Source: Monoglobus pectinilyticus
GTDB taxonomy: Bacteria; Bacillota; Clostridia; Monoglobales; Monoglobaceae
DNA length: 64,000 bases
NCBI RefSeq assembly: GCF_002874775.1
Contig: NZ_CP020991.1
Location: 2,270,451-2,334,450, forward strand
Direction of reading: 5' to 3'
Made by a program: the position numbers and the translations under genes. Below, in pieces: positions 53,588-62,969 of this stretch. Below the pieces are notes generated by a model. It saw only the letters and a list, made by a program, of their open reading frames with translations, had not been told where the DNA came from and did no database searches. Each line of letters starts with the position of its first letter. Within the stretch, counting starts at the first letter, position 1.

Positions 53588-55579
53588 ATGGAAGAAAAAA
53601 TACATGTTTTATCTCCTGATGTGGCGGATAAGATTGCGGCAGGAGAGGTGGCGGAGAGACCCAGCTCGGTTGTTAAAGAGCTGGTTGAAAATGCTGTTGA
53701 CGCAGGAGCGGATAAGATAACAGTTGAAATAAAAAACGGCGGTATAAAATTAATAAGGGTTGCAGATAACGGTAAAGGCATTCCGTCAGAACAGGTGCCT
53801 ACAGCCTTCCTGCGTCACGCTACAAGCAAATTAAACACTGCCGATGACTTATATAATATCTCTACAATGGGATTTAGGGGCGAAGCGCTTTCGAGTATCT
53901 GCGCTGTTGCCAAAGTTGAGATTATCACTAAAACTGCCGAAGCCGAAACAGGGGTTCACTATATTGTCGACCACGGTATTTGCGGAGAAGCTGATGAAAT
54001 CGCTTGTGCGGACGGAACTATTATGGTAGTTGAAGATTTGTTTGCTAATGTTCCTGCCAGAATGAAGTTTTTGAAAAAAGACAGCACAGAGGCAGGATAT
54101 ATATCTGACCTTATGACGCGGCTGGCTTTGTCAAAACCGAATATTTCATTTGATTATATATGTGACGGGAAGCCTGTGTTTAAGACGTCGGGAGACGGGG
54201 ATTTGACTAATGTTATTTTAAAGGTATACGGGCTTAAGTTTGCAAAGGCTGTTATGCCGGTTGATTATTTTGAAAACGGAGTTAAAATATCCGGGGTTAT
54301 CGGTAAACCGGAACTGTCCTTTGGTAATCGTACCAAACAGACGATTTTTGTTAATGGCAGATATATAAAAAATCATGTGATAGCCAAAGTTGCGGAAGAA
54401 GCGTTCAGAAACGCTGTAATGATAGGAAAGTTTCCGTTTTTTGTATTAAATATAGAGGTTCCGCCGGAAATGGTAGACGTCAATGTGCACCCGGCTAAAA
54501 CTGAGGTAAAGTTTGCAAATGAAAAACAGCTGTATGATATAGTGTATCATGCGGTTAAAAACGCAATGTATGGCATTAAGGTTAGTGAAGAAAAGGCTGA
54601 CCAGAGCGCTAAAACTATACAAACAAATAAAACTTTTTCAAAAAGCAAAGAAACGCCTAAGCTGAAAGATTCAGCGGTCTTAAATGAAAAGGTAATACAT
54701 GATTATCTTGAGTATACCAAACCTGTTATAAATAAATCTGAAATTTTAGATACTACTCCTTTAGAAAAAACGCCTGATGAAAATATGGATGAAAATGCTG
54801 CTGAAAGTTCCGATAATGGCGGAGTTTTAGACAAAGTTGTGGATATAATAGATAATTTTTTGGAACCTGACAAAGAAGAAGTATCTGATAATATCTCAAA
54901 TGATGTAAATGAAGCAACTCCCCAAACTAAAAAAGAGTTTAAGCAAACCGAGTTCGGAGATGTTGATAAGATATTTGATAATTCAGACAGTATTTTTAAA
55001 GATTATAAAATAATAGGACAAGTTTTTGACACTTATGTTCTGCTGTCAGCGGCGGACAGATTTTATATGATAGACCAGCATGCTGCTCATGAGAGAGACG
55101 GTTTTGAAAAGCTGAAAAAAGCGTATTTTAATAATGAACGATTATCTCAGGTTTTAATGTCGCCTATTGTTATAAATTTAAGCCATGTTGAGTATGACGC
55201 GGTTATGTCCAATCTTGATGAGTTTGAACGGTTTGGTTTTGATGTCGGCGAGTTTGGCTTTAATACGGTTGTGGTAAACGAGACGCCTATAATAGCCGGC
55301 GATGAGCAGATAAAGGATTTGTTTTTGGAAATAACAGACGCGCTTGTGGATAATATTAAACATCCGATAGCGGATTTTGAAGAAAAAGCGCTTGATATGA
55401 TTTCATGCAAAAAAGCTATTAAGGGAAATGATAAGCTGTCGCTGCCGGAAATGACTGAAGTCATTAAAATAGTTGAAAATTTGTATTCTAAAGGTATAAA
55501 AACCTGTCCTCACGGAAGACCAATCATGGTTGAGTTTACAAAAAAAGAGATAGAGAAGATGTTTAAGCGTATCGTATAA
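53588..55579 (+). CDS. mutL: DNA mismatch repair protein MutL
   Basis: A 663-residue GHKL ATPase linking MutS to strand removal. VLSPDVADKIAAGEVAERPS, VKELVENAVDAGA, VADNGKGIP and GFRGEALSSICAV are the ATP site motifs. A low-complexity linker (about 340-460) joins the C-terminal dimer domain, which has QHAAHERDGFEKLKK (the DQHAAHER endonuclease metal motif) and SCKKAIKGND plus CPHGRP. Those motifs predict a nicking MutL. ATG 53588 is chosen over the longer frame because GGGAAG lies 8 bases before it and the family begins here. Confidence 0.96.
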   Translation: MEEKIHVLSPDVADKIAAGEVAERPSSVVKELVENAVDAGADKITVEIKNGGIKLIRVADNGKGIPSEQVPTAFLRHATSKLNTADDLYNISTMGFRGEALSSICAVAKVEIITKTAEAETGVHYIVDHGICGEADEIACADGTIMVVEDLFANVPARMKFLKKDSTEAGYISDLMTRLALSKPNISFDYICDGKPVFKTSGDGDLTNVILKVYGLKFAKAVMPVDYFENGVKISGVIGKPELSFGNRTKQTIFVNGRYIKNHVIAKVAEEAFRNAVMIGKFPFFVLNIEVPPEMVDVNVHPAKTEVKFANEKQLYDIVYHAVKNAMYGIKVSEEKADQSAKTIQTNKTFSKSKETPKLKDSAVLNEKVIHDYLEYTKPVINKSEILDTTPLEKTPDENMDENAAESSDNGGVLDKVVDIIDNFLEPDKEEVSDNISNDVNEATPQTKKEFKQTEFGDVDKIFDNSDSIFKDYKIIGQVFDTYVLLSAADRFYMIDQHAAHERDGFEKLKKAYFNNERLSQVLMSPIVINLSHVEYDAVMSNLDEFERFGFDVGEFGFNTVVVNETPIIAGDEQIKDLFLEITDALVDNIKHPIADFEEKALDMISCKKAIKGNDKLSLPEMTEVIKIVENLYSKGIKTCPHGRPIMVEFTKKEIEKMFKRIV

Positions 55580-55610
55580 AATGATACAAGGATTATATGA
55601 GGTGGCGTAG

Positions 55611-56483
55611 ATGAATAAACCTAAAATATTGTGCGTTGTAGGCCCTACCGCTTCAGGAAAGACAGACTATGCTGTTGAGCTTGCTTTAAAATGTGGTGGA
55701 GAAGTGGTTTCGTGTGATTCTATGCAGATATATAAGCACATGGATATTGGAACCGCAAAGCCGACTGCTGATGAGATGAAAGGCGTCAAGCATCACATGA
55801 TAGATATAATCGAGCCAAACGAGAGTTTTAGTGTAGCGCGTTTTTCTGAGATGGCAAGGGAATGTATAGACGATATACTTTTAAGAGGAAAGATGCCTGT
55901 TTTATGCGGCGGCACAGGACTATATTTTGACAGCACAATAAATAATATAAATTTTATACAAATGGACACGGATGAAGAGTATAGAAAATATTTGGAATCG
56001 GCTGCAAAGGAATTTGGAAATGAATACGTATATAAAATTTTAAAAAGGGTTGACGAAGAATCTGCCGAATCCATTCATCCTAATAATTTAAAACGTGTGA
56101 TTAGAGCGTTGGAGATATATAAGACTACCGGGAAGAAAAAATCGGAACTGGATAAGGAACAGCTGTCAGAACCATTGTATGAGCCTGAAATCACAGGGCT
56201 TATGCGTGACAGGGAAGTCCTCTATGACAGAATAAATAAACGCGTTGATATAATGATGGAAAAGGGGCTTGTAGAGGAAGTTTCAGAACTTATTAAAATG
56301 GGTATAGATACAGAAGCTACATCTATGCAGGCTATTGGATATAAGGAGATAATAGAATATTTGGACGGAAAGACAAGTCTCAGCGACGCTGTTGATAAAA
56401 TAAAAAGAGAAAGCCGAAGATATGCCAAACGTCAGCTGACATGGTTTAAACGGAATGAAAAAATTCATTGGATAAATATTTAA
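55611..56483 (+). CDS. miaA: tRNA dimethylallyltransferase
   Basis: A 290-residue enzyme adding dimethylallyl to A37 of UNN-decoding tRNAs, the substrate of MiaB. The P-loop is CVVGPTASGKTDYAVELA, and CDSMQIYKHMDIGTAKPT and CGGTGLYFDSTI follow; RRYAKRQLTWFKRNE closes the protein. AGGTGG precedes the ATG. The frequent neighbour hfq is not downstream. Confidence 0.96.
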   Translation: MNKPKILCVVGPTASGKTDYAVELALKCGGEVVSCDSMQIYKHMDIGTAKPTADEMKGVKHHMIDIIEPNESFSVARFSEMARECIDDILLRGKMPVLCGGTGLYFDSTINNINFIQMDTDEEYRKYLESAAKEFGNEYVYKILKRVDEESAESIHPNNLKRVIRALEIYKTTGKKKSELDKEQLSEPLYEPEITGLMRDREVLYDRINKRVDIMMEKGLVEEVSELIKMGIDTEATSMQAIGYKEIIEYLDGKTSLSDAVDKIKRESRRYAKRQLTWFKRNEKIHWINI

Positions 56484-56494
56484 ATATAAAATTA

Positions 56495-56540
56495 ATGCGG
56501 TGTATGAACTCTAAGTTTGTATGCCGCATTTTATTTTTTG
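56495..56540 (+). terminator. intrinsic terminator after miaA
   Basis: AATGCGG / CCGCATT stem (56495-56501 with 56525-56531) and then TTATTTTTT. Confidence 0.75.
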
Positions 56541-56711
56541 GAATAATTTTACAGGCAGCGACATTTTTCTGTTACAATTAAGTTACATTTGTTCTACAAC
56601 TCGTGGATTGCGGTTTACATACTTTTTGACAGAGATTATAATAGTTATTATGTAGAATGGATGTGTATGTTTAGCGCTATAAGAGATGGACTGTTGATTG
56701 GAGGTAGTCTT

Positions 56712-58004
56712 GTGGCAAACACTACTGACAATTCAAATATAAGATTACAGAAAAGACGCAAAAGAGATATAAAAAAGAGGCTTTTTTTAATTCCCAAATT
56801 GATTTTTGTGTTTTTGGTGGTCTTTTTGCTTATCAGTATATTTTTCAGATCAGGTAATAGTGTAAGCACTTATACTGCTCTGAATGGTAAAATTGAAGAA
56901 TATGTCCTGGCTGACGGTTACATTTTCCGTGACCAGGAGCTCATATCATCACCGTCAGACGGTTATTTTGAGTGCCTGGCAGATGAGGGAGAAAGGGTTA
57001 ATGATGGAAGCACAATTGCCGCCGTGTATAAAAGTGCTGTAGACCCTGCTGTTACTGAAGAAATATCACAGCTTAAAACGAAAATTGCCGATTTGGAAAA
57101 GGACGAGGCCGCTGCGGATATCTATTCTGCGAACGCTGTGAAAATAGAGCTTAATATTTCTGAGGAAGCTCAGAAACTTACGCAGGTTAGGGATAATAAT
57201 AATTTCTCTGATATTGTGAGTATAAAACACAGCGTTGATGATTATATTGCAAACAAACAATATGCGGTTGAAGGCGGCAAAACAAAAGAGAACAGGCTTT
57301 CGGAAATGAAAGCCAGACTTGATGAATTGGAATCAAGCATAGACGGGGAACGCGAGTATATATATGCTCCGAGAGCCGGAATATTTTCGTCAAAGATTGA
57401 CGGATATGAAGACGTTTTAGGCATTGAGATGATGGGAGACGCCACGCCGAGATATATAAACGGCATTTCTAAAAATAATGTGACGGTTGGAACCACAGTC
57501 ACAAACGGCGAAAACGTCTGTAAGATAATTGATAATTACGAGTGGTATTTTGTCGGTTTAATTTCCGAAAAGGAAGCTGAAAATTTTAAGGTTGACCAAT
57601 CTATCAGCATAAAATTCTATGATTTATCCGATAGTATGGTATCCGGAACCGTTAAGGCTATCTCTAAGCCTGAGGACGGCAAGGTCGCTATAACCGTCTA
57701 TTCCACAAGATATATTGATTCAATTTATACGACCAGCAAAGTGTCCGCAGAGCTGCTCACTGAGAGTTCGGAAGGGATAAAAGTTCCGTCATCTTCTTTG
57801 AGAGTTATAGACGGACAGCAGGGAGTTTATGTCGTTCGTTTGGGAGTGGCCAGATTTGTTCCGGTCGAACTTCTTTACAATAATAAAGAATGGGCTATAA
57901 TAAAACCTGTTATTAGCACAAGTTATGAGGAACATCTTGAAGTTTATGATGAGATAATCATTAATACTAAAGGTATTGAGGATGGTAAGGTTGTGAGACA
58001 ATGA
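56712..58004 (+). CDS. HlyD-like secretion/efflux adaptor protein
   Basis: A 430-residue envelope protein. A basic N-terminus (14-24) is followed by one transmembrane helix (about 28-47: LIFVFLVVFLLISIFF), then a barrel-sandwich region (SYTALNGKIEEYVLADGYIF-like, SPSDGYFECLADEGERVNDG), a coiled coil (about 115-215), and a repeated sandwich plus beta-barrel half (YAPRAGIFSSKIDGYE). This layout is that of HlyD/MFP adaptors. No transporter gene lies beside it; in Clostridia it commonly opens the ylmE-sepF block. GTG 56712 has GGAGGT 7 bases upstream. Overlaps ylmE by 4 bases. Confidence 0.85.
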   Translation: MANTTDNSNIRLQKRRKRDIKKRLFLIPKLIFVFLVVFLLISIFFRSGNSVSTYTALNGKIEEYVLADGYIFRDQELISSPSDGYFECLADEGERVNDGSTIAAVYKSAVDPAVTEEISQLKTKIADLEKDEAAADIYSANAVKIELNISEEAQKLTQVRDNNNFSDIVSIKHSVDDYIANKQYAVEGGKTKENRLSEMKARLDELESSIDGEREYIYAPRAGIFSSKIDGYEDVLGIEMMGDATPRYINGISKNNVTVGTTVTNGENVCKIIDNYEWYFVGLISEKEAENFKVDQSISIKFYDLSDSMVSGTVKAISKPEDGKVAITVYSTRYIDSIYTTSKVSAELLTESSEGIKVPSSSLRVIDGQQGVYVVRLGVARFVPVELLYNNKEWAIIKPVISTSYEEHLEVYDEIIINTKGIEDGKVVRQ

Positions 58005-58684
58005 GTGAAGTTCCTGATATCAGAAAAAATTATATAGACGTTTTGAACTCGGTTAATAAAATTACTGAGGAATGCGGCAGAAAGCCGGGCAGTGTTCGTC
58101 TGATTGCTGTCTCTAAGACAAAGCCGGCGGAATATATAAAAGAGGCGATGGAGGCAGGGGCCGTAGATTTTGGTGAGAACAAGCCCCAGGAGCTTGCCGC
58201 TAAATATGAGCAGGTGAGCGGAGTGAGATGGCACCAAATAGGGCATCTTCAGAAGAATAAGGTTCGCCATATAATAGGCAAGACCGCTTTGATACATTCT
58301 TTAGACAGTATTGAGCTTGCAAAAGAAATTGATAAGCGCGCTAAGGCTGTTGGAATAGTTCAGGACGTTTTGATTCAAGTAAACATTTCAGGCGAGGAAA
58401 GCAAATTCGGGATAAATCCCGAGAATTTGCCGGAGATGCTGGAAAGTTTAAAAGAGTTCAGCAATGTGAATATGACAGGGCTTATGACAATATCCGTTAG
58501 AGGCTATTCTCAGGATGAAAACAGAAAGTTGTTCTCAAAACTCAGAGAGTTGGGCAGCAAATATGGTCTTAGAGAGCTTTCAATGGGTATGAGCCATGAT
58601 TATAAAGAAGCCATAGAGAGCGGGGCAACAATGGTAAGAGTTGGAACCTCAATTTTTGGCGAACGGGATTATTCCCTAAAATAA
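58001..58684 (+). CDS. ylmE: PLP homeostasis protein, YggS/YlmE family
   Basis: A 227-residue pyridoxal phosphate-binding TIM-barrel protein. VRLIAVSKTKPAEYIKEAME carries the PLP lysine (SKTK), FGENKPQELAAK and RWHQIGHLQKNKVRHIIG follow, and LSMGMSHDYKEAIESGATMV forms the phosphate loop. It buffers free PLP. It lies in the division cluster upstream of sepF, as in Bacillus. ATGA overlap with the upstream gene. Confidence 0.95.
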   Translation: MSEVPDIRKNYIDVLNSVNKITEECGRKPGSVRLIAVSKTKPAEYIKEAMEAGAVDFGENKPQELAAKYEQVSGVRWHQIGHLQKNKVRHIIGKTALIHSLDSIELAKEIDKRAKAVGIVQDVLIQVNISGEESKFGINPENLPEMLESLKEFSNVNMTGLMTISVRGYSQDENRKLFSKLRELGSKYGLRELSMGMSHDYKEAIESGATMVRVGTSIFGERDYSLK

Positions 58685-58744
58685 TATGTGAAATATGAAA
58701 TCTATTATATACAAAATACTGATAAACTTAGGAGGAAGAAAAAG

Positions 58745-59197
58745 ATGGGAAGCTTTATGGATAAAGTGTACAGCATGATGGGTGTTGACGTTGGAGATAC
58801 ATATGAAGAGGAATACTATGACGATTATGCACAGGGCGGATACGATGAACCGGATCCAAACGAGAGTTATATGCCCAGCAGAAGAAATTCAGGAAGAAAC
58901 GCAGGCAGAGTAAATAGATACGAGGACAACCCTCAGATGAAACTTGTTATTATGCAGCCTGTAAGCTTTGAAGAGGCAAGGGATATAGCAAACCATTTAA
59001 AAGAGAGAAAGCCGATAGTAATAAATCTTGAAGCTGTAGATAATCCTACATCCAGAAGAATAGTTGACTTTTTGAGCGGTTCTGTTTATGCTTTGGACGG
59101 AAGTATTAAAAAAGTATCAAACGGTATTTTTCTGATTGCTCCATGCAACGTCGGTGTTATGGATGAGGAAGAAGCATACGAAGAACGCTGGAGCTAA
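58745..59197 (+). CDS. sepF: cell division protein SepF
   Basis: A 150-residue FtsZ-binding protein. The N-terminal amphipathic membrane-targeting helix (GSFMDKVYSMMGV) is followed by an acidic linker, and the core (about 65-145) reads MKLVIMQPVSFEEARDIANH and IVINLEAVDNPTSRRIVDFL. SepF bundles FtsZ and tethers it to the membrane. ATG 58745 is set by AGGAGG 8 bases upstream, and upstream in-frame codons lack this. Confidence 0.95.
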   Translation: MGSFMDKVYSMMGVDVGDTYEEEYYDDYAQGGYDEPDPNESYMPSRRNSGRNAGRVNRYEDNPQMKLVIMQPVSFEEARDIANHLKERKPIVINLEAVDNPTSRRIVDFLSGSVYALDGSIKKVSNGIFLIAPCNVGVMDEEEAYEERWS

Positions 59198-59199
59198 AA

Positions 59200-59955
59200 G
59201 TGGATACAGATGATAAACTGATAGTCTCTAAGGCTTTTGATACCGTTAGTATCGCTGAGAGACAGTATATTTGCAAAACTATGGGGTTTTTAAATCCCCA
59301 TCAAGCGGCTGTAGTCCGCAGGGAAATTTCGAGAAAAATACCGTCGGATATTAGCGTCGAATTTTATGGCGGATATAAAGACGCGGAGAGATGTTTATTT
59401 ATATGCTTTCCGGAATATTTGGAACCGGACTATGACAGTATTATCTCAGTGCTGGAGATAACAGCCCGTGACATTGATAAAATGTCTCATCGTGACTATC
59501 TTGGCAGTCTTATGGGTCTTGGAATTAAGCGTGAGAATATTGGCGATATTCTTCCTCTTGAAGACAGGTGTTATATTTTTACCAAGTCTGATATATCAGG
59601 ATATATAATTGACAACCTTTTAAAGATAGGCCGCCATGGAGTGAAAATTTGCAAAAGAAGTCTTTCTGAGATAACGGTGCCTGAGAAAAAGACCGAGCAG
59701 GTCAGAACCACTGTTTCCAGTCTAAGGCTGGATTGTATATTATCAGGAGCGCTTAATATGTCGAGAGGCAGAGCTGCGGAACTAATAAGAGCGGAGAAGG
59801 TTCAGGTCAATTTTGAAACTGCGGACAGTATATCAAAGATGTTGAGTCCCGACGACTTAGTTTCGGTCAGAAATTTTGGCAGGTTTAAAGTGGCCGAAAT
59901 AGGGGGTCTCACAAGAAAAGGGAGATATGGTATCATAATTGAGAAGTTTATTTAG
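59200..59955 (+). CDS. ylmH: YlmH-like S4-domain RNA-binding protein
   Basis: A 251-residue protein with an N-terminal YlmH domain (FLNPHQAAVVRREIS, FYGGYKDAERCLFICFP) and a C-terminal S4 RNA-binding domain (LRLDCILSGALNMSRGRAAE, VQVNFETADS). Bacillus YlmH works in ribosome quality control and poly-alanine tailing. GTG start, GGAG 7 bases before. It lies 2 bases after sepF. Confidence 0.93.
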   Translation: MDTDDKLIVSKAFDTVSIAERQYICKTMGFLNPHQAAVVRREISRKIPSDISVEFYGGYKDAERCLFICFPEYLEPDYDSIISVLEITARDIDKMSHRDYLGSLMGLGIKRENIGDILPLEDRCYIFTKSDISGYIIDNLLKIGRHGVKICKRSLSEITVPEKKTEQVRTTVSSLRLDCILSGALNMSRGRAAELIRAEKVQVNFETADSISKMLSPDDLVSVRNFGRFKVAEIGGLTRKGRYGIIIEKFI

Positions 59956-60034
59956 TATATATAGTAGAGTATAGATTTCGTTAGAATTGTTAAACGGTCA
60001 ATTGATTAAAGTTAGAAGATTGGGAGGATGGAAT

Positions 60035-60685
60035 ATGCTTACACCTGCTGATATCGAAAATAAAGAGTTTAAAAAAGAGATGCGCGGTTATAACATGACC
60101 GAGGTAAATATTTTCCTGAAAGAAGTTGCAATGAGCTATGAAAAGATATATCAGGAAAATCTTTCGGCTATGGATAGGATAGGTATGCTGTCAGACGCTG
60201 TAAAACAATACAAGTCGATGGAGGATACCCTCAAAAACGCATTGTCTGTTGCTAAGGGCGCAGGGGACGAGATAAAGAACAGCGCCCATGGGCAGGCACA
60301 AATGATTATTAAGGACGCGGAAAACAAGGCGGGTAAGATAATCAATGAGGCTGCAAAGGAAGTCGCTGATATAAATTATAAGTATGAGGAAATGAAGAGA
60401 AGCGTTGAGGTGTTTAAAGCAAAAGTAGTATCTCTTTTGAATTCCCAGCTTGAGATTATTAAGGAATATTCAAATATAAATGCCGACACTGACAGAGAAA
60501 TAAGGTCAAGCGCCGAAGCGGTTGAAGTGATTAAAAGCGAAATAAACGATATCCCTGATTTGCCGGGGGATTTAAGTAGAGACGCTGAATCGAATCTGAT
60601 GTCTCAGCTCGAAAAGGTTACTCAGGAACTCCCTAGGATAAAACTGAATGAAGACGGCGAATATGTTCCTGCAGATGAGAATTAA
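60035..60685 (+). CDS. divIVA: DivIVA-family protein
   Basis: A 216-residue coiled-coil protein that marks curved membranes at poles and septa. LTPADIENKEFKKEMRGYNM and TEVNIFLKEVAMSYEKIYQE form the N-terminal membrane-binding coil; another coil runs about 65-160. ATG 60035 follows GGGAGG, and the earlier ATG 60028 is out of frame. In the conserved position after ylmH. Confidence 0.93.
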   Translation: MLTPADIENKEFKKEMRGYNMTEVNIFLKEVAMSYEKIYQENLSAMDRIGMLSDAVKQYKSMEDTLKNALSVAKGAGDEIKNSAHGQAQMIIKDAENKAGKIINEAAKEVADINYKYEEMKRSVEVFKAKVVSLLNSQLEIIKEYSNINADTDREIRSSAEAVEVIKSEINDIPDLPGDLSRDAESNLMSQLEKVTQELPRIKLNEDGEYVPADEN

Positions 60686-60712
60686 TAAATAAAATTTTAA
60701 TATTTAAGGTTA

Positions 60713-60741
60713 GGGCTGTTCTGCGTAATGCGGGACAGTCC
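60713..60741 (+). terminator. hairpin between divIVA and lspA
   Basis: GGGCTGTTCTGCG / TGCGGGACAGTCC, 13 bp with several G-U pairs, short loop. No T run follows, so it may attenuate or stabilise mRNA rather than end transcription. Confidence 0.4.
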
Positions 60742-60782
60742 TTGACATAGAATGCTGAAATTTGGTTTGAAAGGCTGATGTT

Positions 60783-61259
60783 ATGATAATATATTTTATA
60801 ATAGGTATACTGGTTTTAATTCTTGACATAGTTACTAAACACTGGGCTTCAGCGGCTCTGATGGGAACATCGGGGATACCGGTTATAGACGGATTTTTTC
60901 ATTTGACTTATGTTGAAAATTCCGGAGTGGCTTTTGGAATGCTCCAGGATAAAAGAATAATTTTTGTCACAATGTCGCTGTTGATACTTTTTGTATTGGC
61001 AATGTATTTTTATAAGGCAAAGAAGAGGGATGTTTGGCTTAAACTGGGAACGGCGCTTATCTTTGCCGGTTCTATCGGCAATTTGATTGAGCGTGTGAAA
61101 AATGGGTTCGTAGTTGATTTTTTGGACTTCAGAGTAATAAATTTTCCGGTATTTAACATTGCTGATATGGCGGTGTGTATCGGCGCGGCGGCTTTGGTGA
61201 TACACTTTTTGACCTCTGATACAGAGAGTAAAGATAAACTAAATGAGAAGAAAGAATAA
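60783..61259 (+). CDS. lspA: lipoprotein signal peptidase
   Basis: A 158-residue inner-membrane aspartyl protease (signal peptidase II) with four transmembrane helices. Catalytic parts are GNLIERVKNGFVVDFLDFR and FNIADMAVCIGA, which hold the two Asp. TYVENSGVAFGML is the conserved loop. It cleaves prolipoprotein signal peptides and is followed 15 bases later by a RluD-type gene, as is usual. Confidence 0.96.
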   Translation: MIIYFIIGILVLILDIVTKHWASAALMGTSGIPVIDGFFHLTYVENSGVAFGMLQDKRIIFVTMSLLILFVLAMYFYKAKKRDVWLKLGTALIFAGSIGNLIERVKNGFVVDFLDFRVINFPVFNIADMAVCIGAAALVIHFLTSDTESKDKLNEKKE

Positions 61260-61273
61260 AATACGGTGAGAAT

Positions 61274-62203
61274 ATGGAGAACGATGAGATAAAGTTGTTG
61301 AAGGTATCCGAGGGAGAGGAGGGAAGGCTCGATAAATATCTTTCCGATAAGCTTGAGGATATGACTCGCTCATATTTGAAAAAGCTTATTTCTGATGATA
61401 AAGCGGTATTGGTAAACGGCAATCCGGCAAAACCGAACTATAAGCTTAAACCCGGGGATATAATAGAACTGGCAGTGCCGGAACCTATAGAACTGGAAAT
61501 TAAGGCTGAAAATATTTCTCTTGATATAGTATACGAAGATAATGATATGCTGGTAGTTAATAAGCCGCAGGGTATGGTAGTTCATCCGGCGGCCGGAAAC
61601 TATACCGGAACTCTTGTTAACGCGCTTCTTTATCACTGCGGAGATTCACTTTCGGGAATAAATGGCGAAAAACGTCCGGGAATAGTGCATCGGATTGATA
61701 AAGATACAAGCGGACTGCTGCTTGTTGCCAAAAATGACAACGCGCATCAAAAACTGTCGTCACAGATAAAAGAGCACAGTCTTACAAGAGCGTATAAAGC
61801 GCTGGTACATGGAAATATAAAACAGGATTCCGGTCGCATAGACGCGCCTATCGGTCGGCATCCCAGCGATAGAAAAAAGATGACTATAACGGACAAAAAT
61901 TCAAGGGAAGCAGTAACTAATTTCAGGGTGCTTGAACGTTACGGCCGCTATACTTTTGTCGAGTGTATTTTGGAAACTGGCAGGACGCATCAGATAAGGG
62001 TTCATATGTCTAAGAACGGGCATCCTATTGTTGGAGATAAGACTTATGGGGTAAAAAAGGAAGAATTTAATTTAACAGGACAGCTGCTCCATGCTTATAA
62101 GGTTGGTTTTATACATCCTGTGTCAGGCGAATATATGGAGTTTGTGTCAGAATTGCCGGATTACTATATGAACGTGCTTGATAGATTGAGAAATTTTATT
62201 TAA
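61274..62203 (+). CDS. rluD: RluD-type 23S rRNA pseudouridine synthase
   Basis: A 309-residue pseudouridine synthase with an N-terminal S4 domain (about 14-78: RLDKYLSDKLEDMTRSYLKK) and the catalytic domain with RPGIVHRIDKDTSGLLLVAK (catalytic Asp in RIDKDT) and LETGRTHQIRVHM. In Bacillus the equivalent is ylyB. It follows lspA. AAAATACGGTGAG lies before the ATG with a weak ribosome binding site. Confidence 0.94.
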   Translation: MENDEIKLLKVSEGEEGRLDKYLSDKLEDMTRSYLKKLISDDKAVLVNGNPAKPNYKLKPGDIIELAVPEPIELEIKAENISLDIVYEDNDMLVVNKPQGMVVHPAAGNYTGTLVNALLYHCGDSLSGINGEKRPGIVHRIDKDTSGLLLVAKNDNAHQKLSSQIKEHSLTRAYKALVHGNIKQDSGRIDAPIGRHPSDRKKMTITDKNSREAVTNFRVLERYGRYTFVECILETGRTHQIRVHMSKNGHPIVGDKTYGVKKEEFNLTGQLLHAYKVGFIHPVSGEYMEFVSELPDYYMNVLDRLRNFI

Positions 62204-62219
62204 AAGCTGTAAAAATTTG

Positions 62220-62248
62220 TAGACAAAGTGAGTTTGTTAGGATATAAT
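62220..62248 (+). promoter_or_regulatory. promoter of the pyr operon
   Basis: TAGACA (62220-62225), 17-bp spacer, TATAAT (62243-62248). The transcript starts near 62255; its leader contains AGCAAG...CTTGCT, which can form a hairpin before pyrR. I could not confirm a PyrR-binding loop. Confidence 0.6.
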
Positions 62249-62315
62249 AGTAGCAAGGGTGTCTGGGCTCAGGGCGTGGATGGTCTTGCTATTTTGTCTG
62301 TAAGGTGGGATTGAT

Positions 62316-62870
62316 ATGAGAACAGTAATTCTTGAAAAAGAAGAGATTGATAAAAAACTTAAAAGAATGGCCAGCCAGATTGTTGAACGAAACGTAGGTG
62401 AAAAAAGCATCTGCCTGATTGGTATAGTAAGGCGAGGTGTTAACGTTGCCGAAAGTTTGGCGGAACACATCATAGCAAGCGGTGAAATGAACGTTGAAGT
62501 TGGAAGCCTTGATATAACTCTATATGGGGCGGACCATAATCTTATAGCCAAATACCCTGTATTAAACGATACGGATATACGGTTTTCTATAGATAATAAA
62601 ATTGTAGTTTTGGTAGATGATATTTTATATACCGGAAAGACAATTCATACGGCTATTGACGCTCTTTTGGATATTGGCTCTCCATCAGAAGTTCAGCTAG
62701 CCTGCTTTGTGGATAGGGGAAGAAGAACTTTCCCTATAAGCGCGGATTATGTTGGAGTTAGAGTTCCGAGTTCAGGTCTTGAGCGTGTGGTTCTGCATGT
62801 TGAGGAAGTAGACGGCGAAAGCTGCGTAATGATAGAGAAGCGTGATAGTTCAGCAGCGTTTAAAATATAA
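62316..62870 (+). CDS. pyrR: bifunctional pyr operon attenuator / uracil phosphoribosyltransferase
   Basis: A 184-residue phosphoribosyltransferase-fold RNA-binding protein. VVLVDDILYTGKTIHTAIDA is the PRPP loop and VPSSGLERVVLHVEEVDGES ends it. With UMP bound, PyrR favours termination in pyr leader RNA. It is the first gene of the pyrimidine operon, with pyrB 99 bases downstream. Confidence 0.95.
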   Translation: MRTVILEKEEIDKKLKRMASQIVERNVGEKSICLIGIVRRGVNVAESLAEHIIASGEMNVEVGSLDITLYGADHNLIAKYPVLNDTDIRFSIDNKIVVLVDDILYTGKTIHTAIDALLDIGSPSEVQLACFVDRGRRTFPISADYVGVRVPSSGLERVVLHVEEVDGESCVMIEKRDSSAAFKI

Positions 62871-62969
62871 AAGAATAGGCAAAGATGAAATAGAGGGTTA
62901 GTCCCTTTATGTAATATACAGCGGATCAAAATTCCGCGTAAATCTAATATTATAAATAGAGGAATTACG

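Noticed and set aside
56484-56711. Expected hfq gene after miaA
   Set aside because: I looked for the Sm-like motif on both strands; none is present. The absence is within normal variation, so it is not reported as a finding.
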